In this document: positions 48,421 to 61,350 of the stretch, in pieces
How the letters are laid out: each line of letters begins with the position of its first letter
How positions within the stretch are numbered: the first letter of the stretch is position 1
NCBI GenBank assembly: GCA_004794655.1
Contig: SMMW01000614.1
Span: 3,722,501 to 3,786,500 of the forward strand
Length of the DNA stretch: 64,000 nt
Reading direction: 5' to 3'
DNA from: Marisa cornuarietis
Taxonomy: Eukaryota > Mollusca > Gastropoda > Architaenioglossa > Ampullariidae
Program-made: the position numbers and the translations under genes
Notes under the pieces: generated by a model
The model's database searches: none
What the model was told of the DNA's origin: nothing
What the model saw: the letters and a program-made list of their open reading frames with translations, nothing else

Positions 48421-50800
48421 TTGGAGCAAATGCGCTGGGGGAGAGATCACGCCGTCGGGGCAAGTAATACGAGGTAATAGCCAAGAGAGAGGATATAAGA
48501 AAGTTGGAGGCAGTAGGACGCCTGTGATTTTTCTAAGAAAAAGTTTGCACTGAACGCAGTGGGAAAACAAACTTTGACGGAACAAAGTAAACAAACCGAC
48601 TGAACACGTTGACAGGGATTTCTGAGCCAAGACTGACCACTACAGCGCCTTAAAAAAAAAGGTCTACACGAACAAAGCTGTGAGCAAACATGAATAAAGA
48701 AACACGGTCCTGAAGTAGCTGAGTTGCTTGGGAGACGTACAGGATTTGGCCGTCTAGCGACTGAGTCATGGAGTGCTGGGGCAACTGTGTCAGTGCGGTC
48801 AGGGTCAAGGCCCATGTTTGTGCAGGTCTTGCTGAAAACAAGTCCACTGAATGCTTCAGATCGGAGCGCGTATGTGTGTGTGTGTGTGAGAGAGAGAAAG
48901 TGTGTGAAAGAGTGTGTGTGTGTTCAATAAAGCCTGTGAAAAGTTGCTGATAGCGATGTAGAACTATTGGGAGTCTTCGTGACAAAAGAACAACTAGTGC
49001 TCGCATACTTTATTAATGGCGCAAACTATTTTTGTTTTCAAATTGATGTGTTTAACTCATTAAAAGATACTACTCACCCAAATATGAGCTACGGCTGAGT
49101 TCCGTTCAAAAGTTCTCACCCACATTTTAGAAGAAGAAAAAATGAAGACCTTGTTTCCCGTGACGTCACTAAGGTATAATCGCTGATTGGGTGATGTTAT
49201 CAGCATGATGCTCGCATTAGCTACGGCCTAGAGGGAATCAAAAGCTGGAATTTAGAGAAATGGTATGCTTCAAGATCAGTCGACTTTGAAAAAAGGCCGG
49301 TCCACTGCACACAGGAACAGGCATATTCTTTCACCCATACACAAAAGTAAAACGTAGATTTTTTTTCTCACGTCCCCCTCTCCCGCCGCCATGCGACAGA
49401 CTCAATTCTTCAGCAAAAAAGAAATCGTAGCATATAGTCTTTGAAAGAATCAGTTTAAGTATGTCAGTAGCATAAGAGTGGCCCACTGGCAGAGAATTAA
49501 CGGACTTAATTTTGTGCAAAAGGGAGCAGAGGAGTTACCCAGGATGAAGATTGGCAGAAATCTGTGGCACTGTCCGTGGGTTGCAAGGTATGATGGAACT
49601 GCGGGTTAATAATGGTAAGCAGATTCAGGTCTAGAGGACCCCAAAAGGTCAACGTTTATTGAAAATGTAGAAGGCAAATTTGAATGTGAAGAGCGAACAA
49701 ACGAAGAAAGTTGTGTAGTACGTCACAAAGTACTCACCTGTGAACATGGACGACGAAAACAGGTAACACAAAACAAACAACAAAGCTTGGAGAATGTTAA
49801 AGATAAGAGGCCTGACAAGAACTATATATACGGTATTGGAGATGACCAAGTTTAGACGAGATGAATACATATCAAAGGACCTAAGCAGAAACAAGCACAG
49901 AACGAGGCAGAAGATTTTATTCACCCTCTTCTCAAACTTTCGTGATATTGATTCGTATCAATGTATCATATTTGCACTTAAATGATACGAAAGGATTTTT
50001 TCAGCCAGACACATCTCGTCCACCCACCACTCACGTTCTCACAACCATCCCTGCTGTTCTCAAATGGCGGTGTGGTATTTCCTGCCAATACTTCTACTGT
50101 AGACACCCAGGAAATGACCACAGGCAGGACCGTCGTTCGTCTGAATGTCAATGTGTCAACTGTGCTACACCAAGTCTCTACAACTCTGTTCTGCCATCAA
50201 CGGGAAACTCCACATGGGCTTATAATGAACATAACTACCCATCACCTCACTGGTTGTTGTTGAGATTATATAACAAGAACCAGTCACCCTCCAGTCATAA
50301 CCTTTTGATCATTTATTTTTTATGTAATCCAATGAATGGTCAAGCCACAAATAACAAGTTTTTTTGAGACATGAAAACAATCTTTTCAGAATCTCAATTA
50401 CTTGTAAACTGCTTATTTTCATATTTCTCATCGCCGGCCTTTTCAGATTTATCACTATAAGACCTGTGAATACGTATACATGCACGCATGCAAGCGCACG
50501 AATACAGACTCACATTCACACATATAATGAAAGACAGATCAAAGACGAATTACATTTTATCGTCTTTTTTTTTAAAGGAATTTATTTGTCAAGTGACGAG
50601 GTGCACGAGGAACATGTCTTAATGATGGCCTCCACTTACTCGACAAATACCAATCTCTCTCTCACACACACCCACGCACTCACACACCCACACTATACAC
50701 TAACCACACATATCAGTTCCGTCACTGACTGCATGTAAAGACATACACAACCACACATGCGAACACGCACACACGCATGAATAGACTCTCACTTACCCAC

Positions 50801-50849
<49 letters not shown>

Positions 50850-52049
50850 GCCCACAGAGCTCAAGGAGACACATTGAACATTCAGTCATAACTCGTGCCA
50901 CAGCGGAGTTCTGTGCACAGATCAAGTAATAAAAGACAGACAGACAAAGTACATTTCCTCTGGCCTCTTCAGTCCATGGAGACGGACTGTAGGGTCAATG
51001 GTACAGACTCAGCTGCACAGTAAGCCCCACACTGATGCTACATGCCGCTCATTTTTGTTTTTCCTGCCGTCTTGACCAGGTCTCTTTGTGTGGCGAGCGA
51101 ACATGGCGAGGAAACACTTGTAACAAGATCATTAAGTAACGACAGTTACATGCCCCCTGTTAGGACTTCTATGACTAAGAGTCAATAGGTCATGCTCTGC
51201 GAGTGCTTCGTCCTTCCGCTAATTACCTCTTACTGGTCTCACCACTCCATGCCAGGTAGGAGGCGACAACTTTGCTTCAGCGAGACTACTCAGTGCAGTT
51301 CTCTCCACTTTCGAAAGCCCAGAGCTGCTGACATGGTACAAAATTGTGCCCTAGAGGAAACGACGTGACGGAAGACCGTGGCTGTTCATTAAACCATCCA
51401 GTATAGTTGCAGGTTCCAGGTAATTACCGCGAGCCGCACAAATGACTGCGCACAAGCTAGCTCTAACCAAGTCACTTGACGATGGGCGTGAGGGGTCAGC
51501 ACGGGATCAAAGGTCATCAATGATAAGTCACTAAAAATGTACGTTATCAAAACCGTCCACTGTATAAGGCAGTCCAAGTACCAAAAATGTTGATTTTGCA
51601 CTATCTTCTTGGAATAAGTGCCATCTAGACAAATTACTCGGCGGGTGTGCACCAACATTTGAGTCCAGCAGAAAGCGATACATCGCACTTGAAAATGTAC
51701 ATACTTTTTATTGTGATTAAAATAAATACCCAGGTATTGAAAGCCGGTTAGAACCTTCAATTCTTAACCAGCAAACCTAAGGGTATGAAAATTCTTGATC
51801 TTGCCTCTAGAGAAAACAACGGTTTTGTGGTGTCAACATTAACTGTAAACCTCCATGATTTACAAATATTCAAACATAGCATCCAGATCTCTTTGCAAAG
51901 AGTGGAAACTGTCAGCACATATTACAGTGTTATTATTGCATAAACGTTTTTTAACCTAAATATAACATTTCGTCTACATTCCGCAAGTTGTTCTAGATGT
52001 TTCTCGCAATGTTGTCTAACGCGATTTAATGTAGAAGGTATCAGACTCC
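48421..52049. other. Intergenic, no gene seen
   Basis: About 3.6 kb with short open frames lacking recognisable domains, TG/GA runs near 48870-48920 and a long CA run at 50803-50847. Confidence 0.5.
50803..50847. repeat. (CA)n microsatellite, about 22 units
   Basis: Uninterrupted dinucleotide run, likely length-polymorphic. Confidence 0.95.
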
Positions 52050-53070
52050 CCTAAGATACTGGGTGATTTGGGAACGCAAAGAATGGCCCGAAGAATGGAG
52101 GCACTCCCTAGTCATACCCCTCCCGAAAAAAAGAAACAGCAAAACAGTGCCAGAACCATAAGCCTTATCAACCACCCAAGCAAAGTCATGGCAAAGGTTA
52201 TGTACAACCGCATCAGCACCACCATAGAGGAACTGCTAGAGGAAGAACAGGCTGGCTTCAGACCTCGTAGAAGCAGAGTCGAGCAGATCTTCAACTGTCG
52301 CATCCTTATCGAAAAGTATCTTCAGCATCAGTGGATCCTCTACCACACCTTCATTGACTTTAAAAAGTCATTCAATAGAGTCTGGCACGAAGAAGGCCTC
52401 ATTCAAGTCACCGAAGTGCTGTAGCTAAATGAGTGCTGGATAATCAAATAGGAGCTTCTGTTCGCACCACAGTAGGATGTCCCCAATCACCGGTGCTGTT
52501 CAATATCTTCTTGGAGAAAATCATCCTCAAAACCCTCAACGACGATCAAATTTCAACTGGTGGAAGGCCGATCTGCAACCTACACTTTGCAGCTGACAGA
52601 TCTGTTAGCAGGTACCAACAAAGAACTGCAAGACCTCACCAACAGACTGATAGTTCAAATGCATGAAATGAAGACTAGCACTGACAAGAGCAAAGTTATA
52701 AATAATGGCAACGCCAAAGAGGAGATCTATATGAACGGGGTACAGCTCGAAGAGGTAAGCAGATTCAAGTACTTGGGAGCCACCCTCTCTAAGGACGGCA
52801 GCTCCACGCCAGACATCCGTATCAGAATCGGAACAGCAACAGCGGCGATGGCTAGGTTAGATAGGATCCGGAACGGCAATAGGATTCACGTTCACTACCA
52901 AGTACAGTCTGTACAAATCCCTGGTAGTACTGATCCTGCTCTACGAATGAGACACGGGGATTTTGCTCGCCGAAACGGAAAGGAGAATCCAAGCATTCGA
53001 GAACAAGTGCCTGAGGAGGCTGCTCCCGGTCTCATACAGAGAACATAAGACAGGATATTTTGACTCAGAA
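52050..53070 (+). mobile_element. RTE-type LINE reverse transcriptase fragment, inactive
   Basis: Plus strand, in order: SLINHPSKVMAKVMYNRIST, EEEQAGFRPRRSRVEQIFNC, FIDFKKSFNRVWHEEG (motif A), then after a stop VGCPQSPVLFNIFLE (motif B), ICNLHFAAD where FADD is altered, a frameshift, KELQDLTNRL, FKYLGATLSKDGSSTPDIRI, and KCLRRLLPVSYREHKT. Both ends are truncated. It overlaps in family with the fragment at 23690-24130. Confidence 0.85.
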
Positions 53071-53312
53071 TTTGACTGTGTGTTGCATTTCAGAAAGTGT
53101 CCACACAACTCAGAGCTGAAGAAGCTCTACACACGCTTTGATATATGAACAGGCGATAGAAACGTTCATGCAGAGACAAACAATTGCCGGAAAGTGCAAC
53201 CTGTACACACAACAGCGTGACCTTCACGCGCATGCCCCTATAAGCTGGTCAAATGCAAAGTCACGTTTTGCCTCGAGTAGTCACGAGTTGTACCTCCGTC
53301 TGACGCCATCAA

Positions 53313-53335
53313 TTTTTTTTTTTTTTTTTTTTTTT
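53313..53335. repeat. Poly-T run
   Basis: Homopolymer run of about 23 bases. It could be the A-tail of a minus-strand retroposon, though no body was recognised. Confidence 0.8.
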
Positions 53336-54062
53336 ACGGGAACCGATAAAGTTTTCTGCTGCAAGCTTTGATGTCGGCTAGAACCCGTTGTGCGAAATTC
53401 ATGCGTACGAATGGCACGAGCCCAAGTTCCATTGCTGAGCACAGCGGAGTTTTGTTTTGTATAACCGGAAGTAGCATCCGCAAACTTTAATTACGTCTTC
53501 CGGATGGAGCTGCGATAGCTTTTAACTTGCCGACTCGAGTGTATGTTTTGAGCCAAGATGCAAGCTGAAATAGCTGTTTCCATCGTCCGCAGTAAAGAAC
53601 CCTCGGCTAAACTGGCACGAAAAAGGAAAAGAGACGTCTTTTTGTTTTAAATTGTCGGGCACAAGTTGAGATTTGAAGGCCGGTAGCTACCATTGTTCCC
53701 TCTAACACTTTAACACCGCCATTCCTCCGCTGACTCTTCAGTGGGATGAAACAAGCGGCTTGAGACGATTACACAAAACATTAGTGAACGGAAAGAGCAC
53801 CCGGACGGTAGTTTTACTAGTTTCAAGTTCTGCAATAAATTAAACCCTTCGTTTGTTAGTTAAGTATGTGGCACTTTCCCCGTCTCCCTGTAAGCTTCGC
53901 TTGGTTAGAAAGATAGGAATAAATGTTAAAAATAGGGCTTTTCACTTTCCTAGTTTTTCTTCAATTACTTCCTGCACTTTAAGATGACAAAGTACTTGAA
54001 AACTTGGCTGAACTTCAGTAAGAAATGTAGAAAATGCTGAGTCTAGACATAACCAGGAACAT

Positions 54063-54262
54063 CTTTCTTATGGGGGGTGGGGAACACGGCGGCCATAACA
54101 GAAATGGCTCGCGGCATTATCGTCTGCTCGCTCCACTCAATTGCCCAATTGTACCTAATAAACTAAACCTAACCCTATCCCAAACCCTAACCCTACCCCA
54201 AACCCTAACCTCTGACAAAATAACATAGACGGCCTATGACGTCACATCCCCCCATAAGAAAG
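54063..54262. mobile_element. Small TIR element with internal telomere-like repeats
   Basis: CTTTCTTATGGGGGG at 54063-54077 is inverted at 54248-54262. Between them lie degenerate CCCTAA-type repeats (AACCCTATCCCAAACCCTAA and following, about 54170-54210). At 200 bp with no coding capacity it is a MITE-like unit. A target duplication is not obvious. Confidence 0.55.
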
Positions 54263-54868
54263 TTCTGCCCATAACCGGAAAGAAGTGGTGCCAAATTCAT
54301 TTATTTATTGATCATTAGTCATTTAATTTATTTCGTGGGCAGAGTGTCAAAACCTCCAGTTGCAGCGTAGTTCGCAGCAATTCACTCTGAAGCTGTTTCT
54401 GCCTGGATGCATGCATGTCTTTCGTTCTCTGCTTTGCTCTCGTTGAGAAAACTGTTTTCAACTTACAGCCAGACAGATGTATGTTTCCTTACTCGAGGCA
54501 AATGGGGAGGTTGTGTCTTCAGGGGATGAATCAAACAGATCTTCCGATGACCTTTTCACTCTTTCGTCCGAAGTGCTGCATGTTTATCCTGATCACTTCT
54601 GGTAACTCCATCCCTCTAGCAATGGCGACCAGGGGAAAGGCTGGCAAGAAAAATCTCTTGATATCGCTTTTCTTGTCAGCGCCGGTCTCTCTTATCGCCA
54701 TTTATATCCAATGGTGATGATTTACACTGCCAGCTTGCTGGGGAGCGTCAGTGACTGGAAAAAAAAGACTGTCGTGGAGAAACTGCGAAATTTGTCAGAA
54801 GCACGTGGCATATGAAAGGATACACAAAATGCTTTTTGAGCTCCAGCTCATGTCAGGGCGTTTAAAAA

Positions 54869-54870
<2 letters not shown>

Positions 54871-54899
<29 letters not shown>
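54871..54899. repeat. (GT)n microsatellite
   Basis: Dinucleotide run. Confidence 0.95.
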
Positions 54900-54903
<4 letters not shown>

Positions 54904-55417
54904 AAAATAGAGAGAGAAGAAAAGGAAAAAAATTAAGAAAACACAGGGCAGAAAAAAAACTGAAAAGAAAAGGATTGCAAGAATAAAGAAGATATATAAA
55001 AGAGAGTCACTTACTAATGGACATCTGATGTTCGAGACAGGAATCCTCACACTTGCTATTTCAGCCAGTTAATTTCTCCTCAACACCTTTTCAGACGTCC
55101 AGGGATCATGGCTGCTCTGTGACTATCCGCCTATCATCACCAAACGACAAAATTATGAAGTCAACAGACCAAGACAATTTTAAATCGCTAAACATTGTTC
55201 AGCCTGTGTATTCATACAAGAGCTGAACGGCTTTTGGGACAGATGGCGGTATTGAGAGATTTTTTGTGACGAAAGAATTAACAAGAAGGGAAGGAAACTA
55301 TGTGTGTATGCTGCCAGGTGAAATTTAATTGTGTGCATCAAGAGTCAAAATATGATGTCTGGTTGTGTCTTTTTTTTTAACTTCACTATATATAGTCATT
55401 TCAGTTTGGTCGAACTA

Positions 55418-55422
55418 GCTGC

Positions 55423-55463
<41 letters not shown>
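55418..55463. repeat. (GCT)n(GAT)n compound microsatellite
   Basis: About nine GCT units followed by about six GAT units; no open reading frame uses it. Confidence 0.95.
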
Positions 55464-56696
55464 AAGAGAAATATTAAATTGACGAGAGCTCGGTTTTAAT
55501 CATTGAGCAGGTTTGAAAAGGTCGTCATGGACATGATAAACAGGCTCTGATAACAGCTGAAGCCTGACAGGACATTTTTTAAACTCGACCATGATCCTGT
55601 AATCAGGATCTCAAAAGTTTTACAACCACTGTATATAAACTGTTAATGGCCAGTGTTATGATCAGTGATACACTTCTCTTTGCAGTCGTGACTGTAAGGC
55701 AGTCATTTAATTCTTGAGTTTATGGGCCTTTTACACAACACCCCCAGGCATTTATTACAAGGCTACGCACCTGTCTCTCTTTTAGAGGCCATTAACACAA
55801 TGCACTGTAGGGGGCTGTTCTTCTTTGTAAGATAAACGTAACAGTAACATAGCTTGCGCGAGAAAGAGCTGATATTACAGGAAAAATACAGTTCAAGTAA
55901 ACGGGGCCTTCTAACATATCTGAAGGAAAACATAATACTTTGAAGAAGTTAAAAAATTCCACGCATAATTGCCTGATTGTATCACCCATCCAGACACTCA
56001 GATACTATCACTAAAGAAAGGAGAAATTGCATCTCGGCTTTAAAATTTATGGTGGTACATTTTGAGAGCAGAAGTGCTGCTGGGGTCAAGTGCTCATTGT
56101 TTCAAAAAGAAGAAAATTGCCGTCTGCCTTGGTTTTTCGGTAACACCCATCTGAGGAAGACTAACGCCAAGAACTTAGTCTTCCAGTCCTCTGAAAGGTG
56201 ATATTCTTGTGACTAACCACTTGTTACAGCTCAAAATTGCTGGCAAGTTAACAGAACATTAGTTTCAAATAAAAATGCGTTGTGAGTTTTCTTTTTTGAG
56301 AAAAGCACTCATGGGTTGATCTAAAGTTCTAAACTGTCACTGCTGATGTCACTGAAGGCCGTAGCCATTGCAAGAGCTTTGAGCATTAGCATAAGGGGCC
56401 TTGCCCTGTTATAACCCTTGTTTTGGTGACAGTAGTGAAAACAAGGCCGCGAGTTATTTTCAAAACCTACGGGAGGGAGCTGCTATGTTCAGACGCTTAT
56501 ATCTTTTGAAAGAGGCAAAGATTTTCGATCAGATTTTTGGGCATTAGTGTGTCACTAGAAATGAAAGTAACATTGTACGCGAGTTGGTCTTTAACGGTTT
56601 AAAGATAATTGTACTTGACAGGAACGAAATATCCAGGTAGCTTGGTGATAAACAAACACCAAACATAGAGAGAGAGAGAGTCAGAGAAAGAGAAAT

Positions 56697-56726
56697 TGTG
56701 TGTGTGTTTGTGTGTTTGTGTGTTTG

Positions 56727-56757
<31 letters not shown>

Positions 56758-56758
56758 T
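56697..56758. repeat. (TG)n microsatellite, interrupted
   Basis: TGTGTGTTTG units followed by a pure TG run. Confidence 0.9.
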
Positions 56759-59700
56759 GGGGGGTGTGCATGAGAGGAAACTGATTTTAGGTTTTACTCT
56801 CTCGCTCCACCACACACTCTTTCTCTCTTTGCGTACACTATTATTTATCGGTAATTTATTTTTTAATTGTACGTTTATTGCAAATTTATTGTTATTTTCT
56901 TTACTTCGCTGCTCAATGTTTACATAAAGCACGGAGTACAAGCCTTTTGCCAAACTGCGGCACTGAATAATCATCCCGATGAAATGAAGTAAAAGGAAAA
57001 GAATTTTATGCATGAAGGATTTCTTATGAACGACAGCCATCACGCTGATTACCCCTAACTGTGTCTGTTGAGCCGCTTACTACCGCTGCCTCCCACTTTA
57101 GAGAAAAGCGAGACAGCCTTATAAGCGTAGGGGTCATTCTCTGGACAGCCACAGGTGCAATCGTTTAAGGCCATTGCTTCCCATTTTAGAGGAGAGGCAG
57201 AGAACCTTAGTGTGGCATTTCTTCTCGCCTTTAAACATTTCGACAACCAGCAGAGGTCGTTGTTTCGAGACACAACATCGTCCCCTACACTGGGAATGAG
57301 AGAAGATGTTTGATTTACTGGTGGCAGGCACCAACTACATTAAGCCGCCGTCAAGGCTTCAGCTTGAAAACAAAATCGGCCAAATTGGCTGGAGGTAAGA
57401 GTTTGAGGAAGCTCTAGCATTATGGTTATGTACTGTACAAACCCGACCATAAAACGGCGCTGTTTCATTCTTATCATGGGGTATAATGTGCTGGCGACTT
57501 TCATGGCCCCTCCAAACCTCATGCTTTGCCTTCAGGTTGCCACGGCATCCCCAGAATCACCCACTTGAGAGCGCGAGGCATGCACAAAGTCAGCCACTTG
57601 CTGCAGCAATGTCTGCAAAAAGTCAGACACAGGATACCACAATGCACGCCAAACAATCCAGCTTCGCCTATCGGTTCTCGCTTCCCAGCAACAGAAAGAG
57701 GCCGCCATAGCTTTTGTTGGCACGTGCAGTTAGGCACGAGGCGCCAAGGCATAAATGAGATCTCACTGTCAAGTGTCATGGAGTCTGGAGTGAGGCCACA
57801 TTCATGAAGCAATGGTAAGTTGTTACCCGTGGTCAAAATAGGGACCCGCTGTCCAGACCCTGGAGGGATTGCTTTATGTTACTTTACCCCCGGGGATCTT
57901 TGCCACTGCTTAATAACTACGATAGCAGAGGTAATGCAACATCCGCGGGGTCTGGACACCACTTCATAGATATAGCGACAAGGCGGGACTAACTTGCTTT
58001 CATTTCATGAATGGGGGCAGTGTAGGTGGAGGTGATGCTTCTTTGTGCAATAGCATCGTCTTGTACATACATTAGTTCCCCCTACCACGTATCAATTTAC
58101 CAATGAAACCTGTGTATACTGTGAAATTTATTGAGACGCTTGGTTGCAGAAATAAGAACGCTTCTGCAGCCCGGTGCAACAGCACAAACTTTCAATTTCT
58201 TATCTTTGGGTTGGGCTCAATATAACGCTTTCCCCAAATCTGAGCAAATAATTCCTCACTGATGTCGAGATGCAGTCCTATAAACATCACCGAGCACAGA
58301 CATAGATTGGTCTCGCTAAGCCATAAATATCCACAGATATACAGCCTAATAAATGATACATTGTTACAGAAAAAAATCACTTTTGTATTATTGCAGTCCT
58401 TCAAAAGATGTGGGGTGCAGTTTTTTTTCTAATGATTGGGTAAAGATCAGTACGAGGTTAGATTTCCCCAAATTCCCTTCTCGAGATAAACAACTACAAA
58501 TATCACCATGTACAGAAAGAGGACAAAATAGTCACATCGATATGCCTCATTAACATAATTATGTTCCCAGCTTTCCCATTGGCTGAGGCCTTCACAACGT
58601 AAGCGTATTCATGCACAATCCTGACGTGTCTTTTCTCCCCACTAGTTCTTTAAATATTTGACCTCCGCGGATTATGGGATAAGGATGAAGAGGATAAGGT
58701 AAAGGCTTCGTTCCAAGGCCCAGTCTATTATAGGATTCCTGCTGCTGTGTGCCGTGCAAGTGCACGTGTCTTTTAAGCACAGCTCACCCCATGCCGATTA
58801 GTCGCGCGACTACGCTGCCCTCAGTCAATCTTGGAGGCAATGTCGTCCAGTCACTCGTTCTGTTTACTCGGCTGGCACCATGCCGCGAGCAGTGAGTCTT
58901 CCACACTTGTGACTGATGTTAATCGGTGCGACCCGCGTATCTTGCCACACACATCACAGGAATTCAGCTTCGAGAAGCGACCAGGTAAACAGGTGGGTGG
59001 GGGAAAGGGGTGTGTTCTGTGATATCTATCAGCTGCTTAGCTAGAAAGCTGTAGAGTTTCAGCGTAGGTTTACGAGAAAATCTACCTGTACGTATGTTAA
59101 GTTTCATTGAGAAGATTTTCAATTTGACCTTGCTGAAAAATAATTATTTATCCTCACTGTTCAGCGGCTAAGTGTTTTCTATGGTTGCAGCTGCACTAGC
59201 AAAAATGTAGAAGAGAGGACGAAGACACGGGCAAAATCTCAATGAACTTTTAATAGGTTTGCAGTGCCAAGGCAATTTATAACGAATGCACATTTCTTGC
59301 CTTGAATATTTCCCATCTAGGTATGCAGGAAAACATGTTTAAAATAAACAAGTTTTTTAACGCATGGATTTTAAATGAAGTAAGGGTATGACAACAATTT
59401 TTAAGATGACTTTTCCATCCAGGCGATCGGTTTTTGTTTTTTTTTGCACAGTCGATTCTCAGTTCCTTTTCATGCCATGTTATGGTGCGAGTAGCTGGTG
59501 CAAATCGGTTCAGGGCTGGAATTCACATCGAGGCTGTTACTCATTTACAGGCAGGTCAGTCCGACACTCCTGTAAATGTGAGTAATTCACCTTAGACCAG
59601 GCTCTAGCCCCAGAAAGGGCAGTTCAATGCCTGGAAACTGTTAATGAAAATGATGATTCTACAATAAAATTATAGTATGTGCACGTGCGTATGTGGAAAT

Positions 59701-59775
59701 GTTTACTTTCAATCTCCCGAAGGTTCAGTGAGCATGTCTGAATGGTAACTGGTTATTTTTTCTATTCTATTCTAG

Positions 59776-60041
59776 ATTTTTCTATGAATATAGCATGTGC
59801 GTGAGGAACAGAACGAAAGAAAAAAAAAGAAAGAAGGTGAATAAGAAAAATAGTTGTCAGCATCAACATGCTATTAAAAGTACATCAAGAGTATTAAGTG
59901 CAGAAGTACAAGTGTTTCACTCTTTTAATACAGAGTTCTCGAATGTTAATAAATGGAAGAAGCTTGACTCAAATGAAGTGGCATATCGAAAGCTGACAAT
60001 AAAATCACAGTTGGAAGAAATTGAAGCAGAAATAGACTCGG
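59776..60041 (+). CDS. Candidate internal exon of an unrecognised gene
   Basis: A good polypyrimidine tract and AG (TTTTTTCTATTCTATTCTAG) precede an open frame that runs to a plausible GTGAGA donor. The encoded peptide is lysine-rich at first, then polar and helical, with VFHSFNTEFSNVNKWKKLDS and KLTIKSQLEEIEAEIDSG. I recognise no family, and no partner exon was found on either side. It may be a real exon of a gene extending outside the window or a chance open frame. Confidence 0.25.
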
Positions 60042-60599
60042 GTGAGACCAGGTTTCCTGGTTAGTAATAATAAACAAACTATATAAAATCTAAATATTAC
60101 TGGGGTAGGAAATCGAGCTATAGTTTGGTGTATGTATCAGAAATTTGAAATTTCTTGCAACACCAGTCGTCGTGTCACAATACGTCCATTTGCACAGAAA
60201 CAGTTACACTTATAGACTGGCAGCTTGGACACACTGCATCAGTTGTAAATAGCCCCGATGAGTTAAATGTTTGGGGCTATGACTGGGGTGTAGCTCCCCG
60301 CCTGGGTCCCCCACTTGTTATGAGCTTATGCCAAGCAGGCTCGTTGCGGTAGGTAGTCGGCTTGTAGGTAGGTCACAAGAGGACTGACGTGAATTTCAGC
60401 CCAGTGAGACTGCCAGCATGTGCCGTGGCTTAGCAAGATGATGTCTGCGGAGAACAATAATGTGTTGACGACATGAACTGTGTGTCTTGAGCTTTGCAGC
60501 AGAGGCCGCAAGTTTGTCCTGACACCACGACATGGACATCTTTCTCCCGTACGCCAAACAGGGGTGTGGAGGAGGGTACAGCACAGAAAGAAAGCATGA

Positions 60600-60646
60600 G
60601 AGTGAGAGAGAGAGAGGGGGAGAGTGAAAAAGAGAGAGTATTACAA
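60600..60646. repeat. (GA)n-rich run
   Basis: Interrupted purine dinucleotide run. Confidence 0.85.
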
Positions 60647-61249
60647 TAATGTTTGGAAATGCTGATTACACATTCCTCCCTCCCACACGAAGAGCACACA
60701 CACACACACCCACTCATCTCGAATTTCTACTGGACTGCTGGCTCAGACCACGTGATCCACGAGGGCGGCGAGTATGACTGTTCTTTGCACATGCAGTGTG
60801 GATGACTTGTGAAATGTTGGTCAAATTATGTTCCTGTGATAACGTACCTGTTTTAGTGCACATGCTGACAAAACTTCTGTGTACAAAAGAGTGCATTTAA
60901 CTATAAAATTCTGTCAGTTTCTGAACAAAAATCAGCAAAATCTAACTTGTCATACCACAGTTACATGTTGTCGAGCTTCACCTTGTGATCGTCTGCGATT
61001 TAGATATGTTTCCAGTGTTAGGCTATTCCTTTAGGAAGCCACACGCCGTCCTCGAGAAGATGAAAGCGTACGGATCTGCTTTAACAAGGACACTTGAGGA
61101 GGAAAATGCAGCAAGGAAGTATTCTCTTATTTTAATGAAATCTTAACATTTTACACCGGACAAGTCCGTTGTTTAGTTGGGAATTCGAAGTGCCGCGGAG
61201 ATCATACACAAAAAAGGGGGAAAAGTTGTTCATACTCTTGACAAAGCGT

Positions 61250-61350
61250 ATTCATCCTAGTCGACCCAGCTGTGGGGTGGGTACCTGACTGGTGAGGAAG
61301 AGATGGGCTCTGCCCTCACAAACTCCTCTACGACCGCAAGGTCACAAAAC
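61250..61350 (+). repeat. Possible SINE body fragment, plus orientation
   Basis: TAGTCGACCCAGCTGTGGGG then TGGGTACCTGACTGGTGAGG resembles the body shared by the better SINE copies. The tRNA-like head is not visible. Confidence 0.35.

Larger units (their letters stand above)
54271..59775. other. Intergenic, no recognised gene
   Basis: Apart from the microsatellites listed, I see no domain or splice-supported coding block. Overlapping open frames at 57486-57836 and 58831-59022 lie in locally GC-richer sequence and match nothing I recognise. A short near-perfect hairpin (arms TTACTCATTTACAGG and CCTGTAAATGTGAGTAA) lies at about 59538-59585. Confidence 0.45.

Noticed and set aside
54170..54210. 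True telomere or chromosome end
   Set aside because: The repeats are few, degenerate and enclosed by inverted terminal repeats with unique sequence on both sides.
57486..57836. Five overlapping open frames suggesting a gene
   Set aside because: All frames are open by chance in a GC-richer patch; none shows a domain or consistent splice borders.
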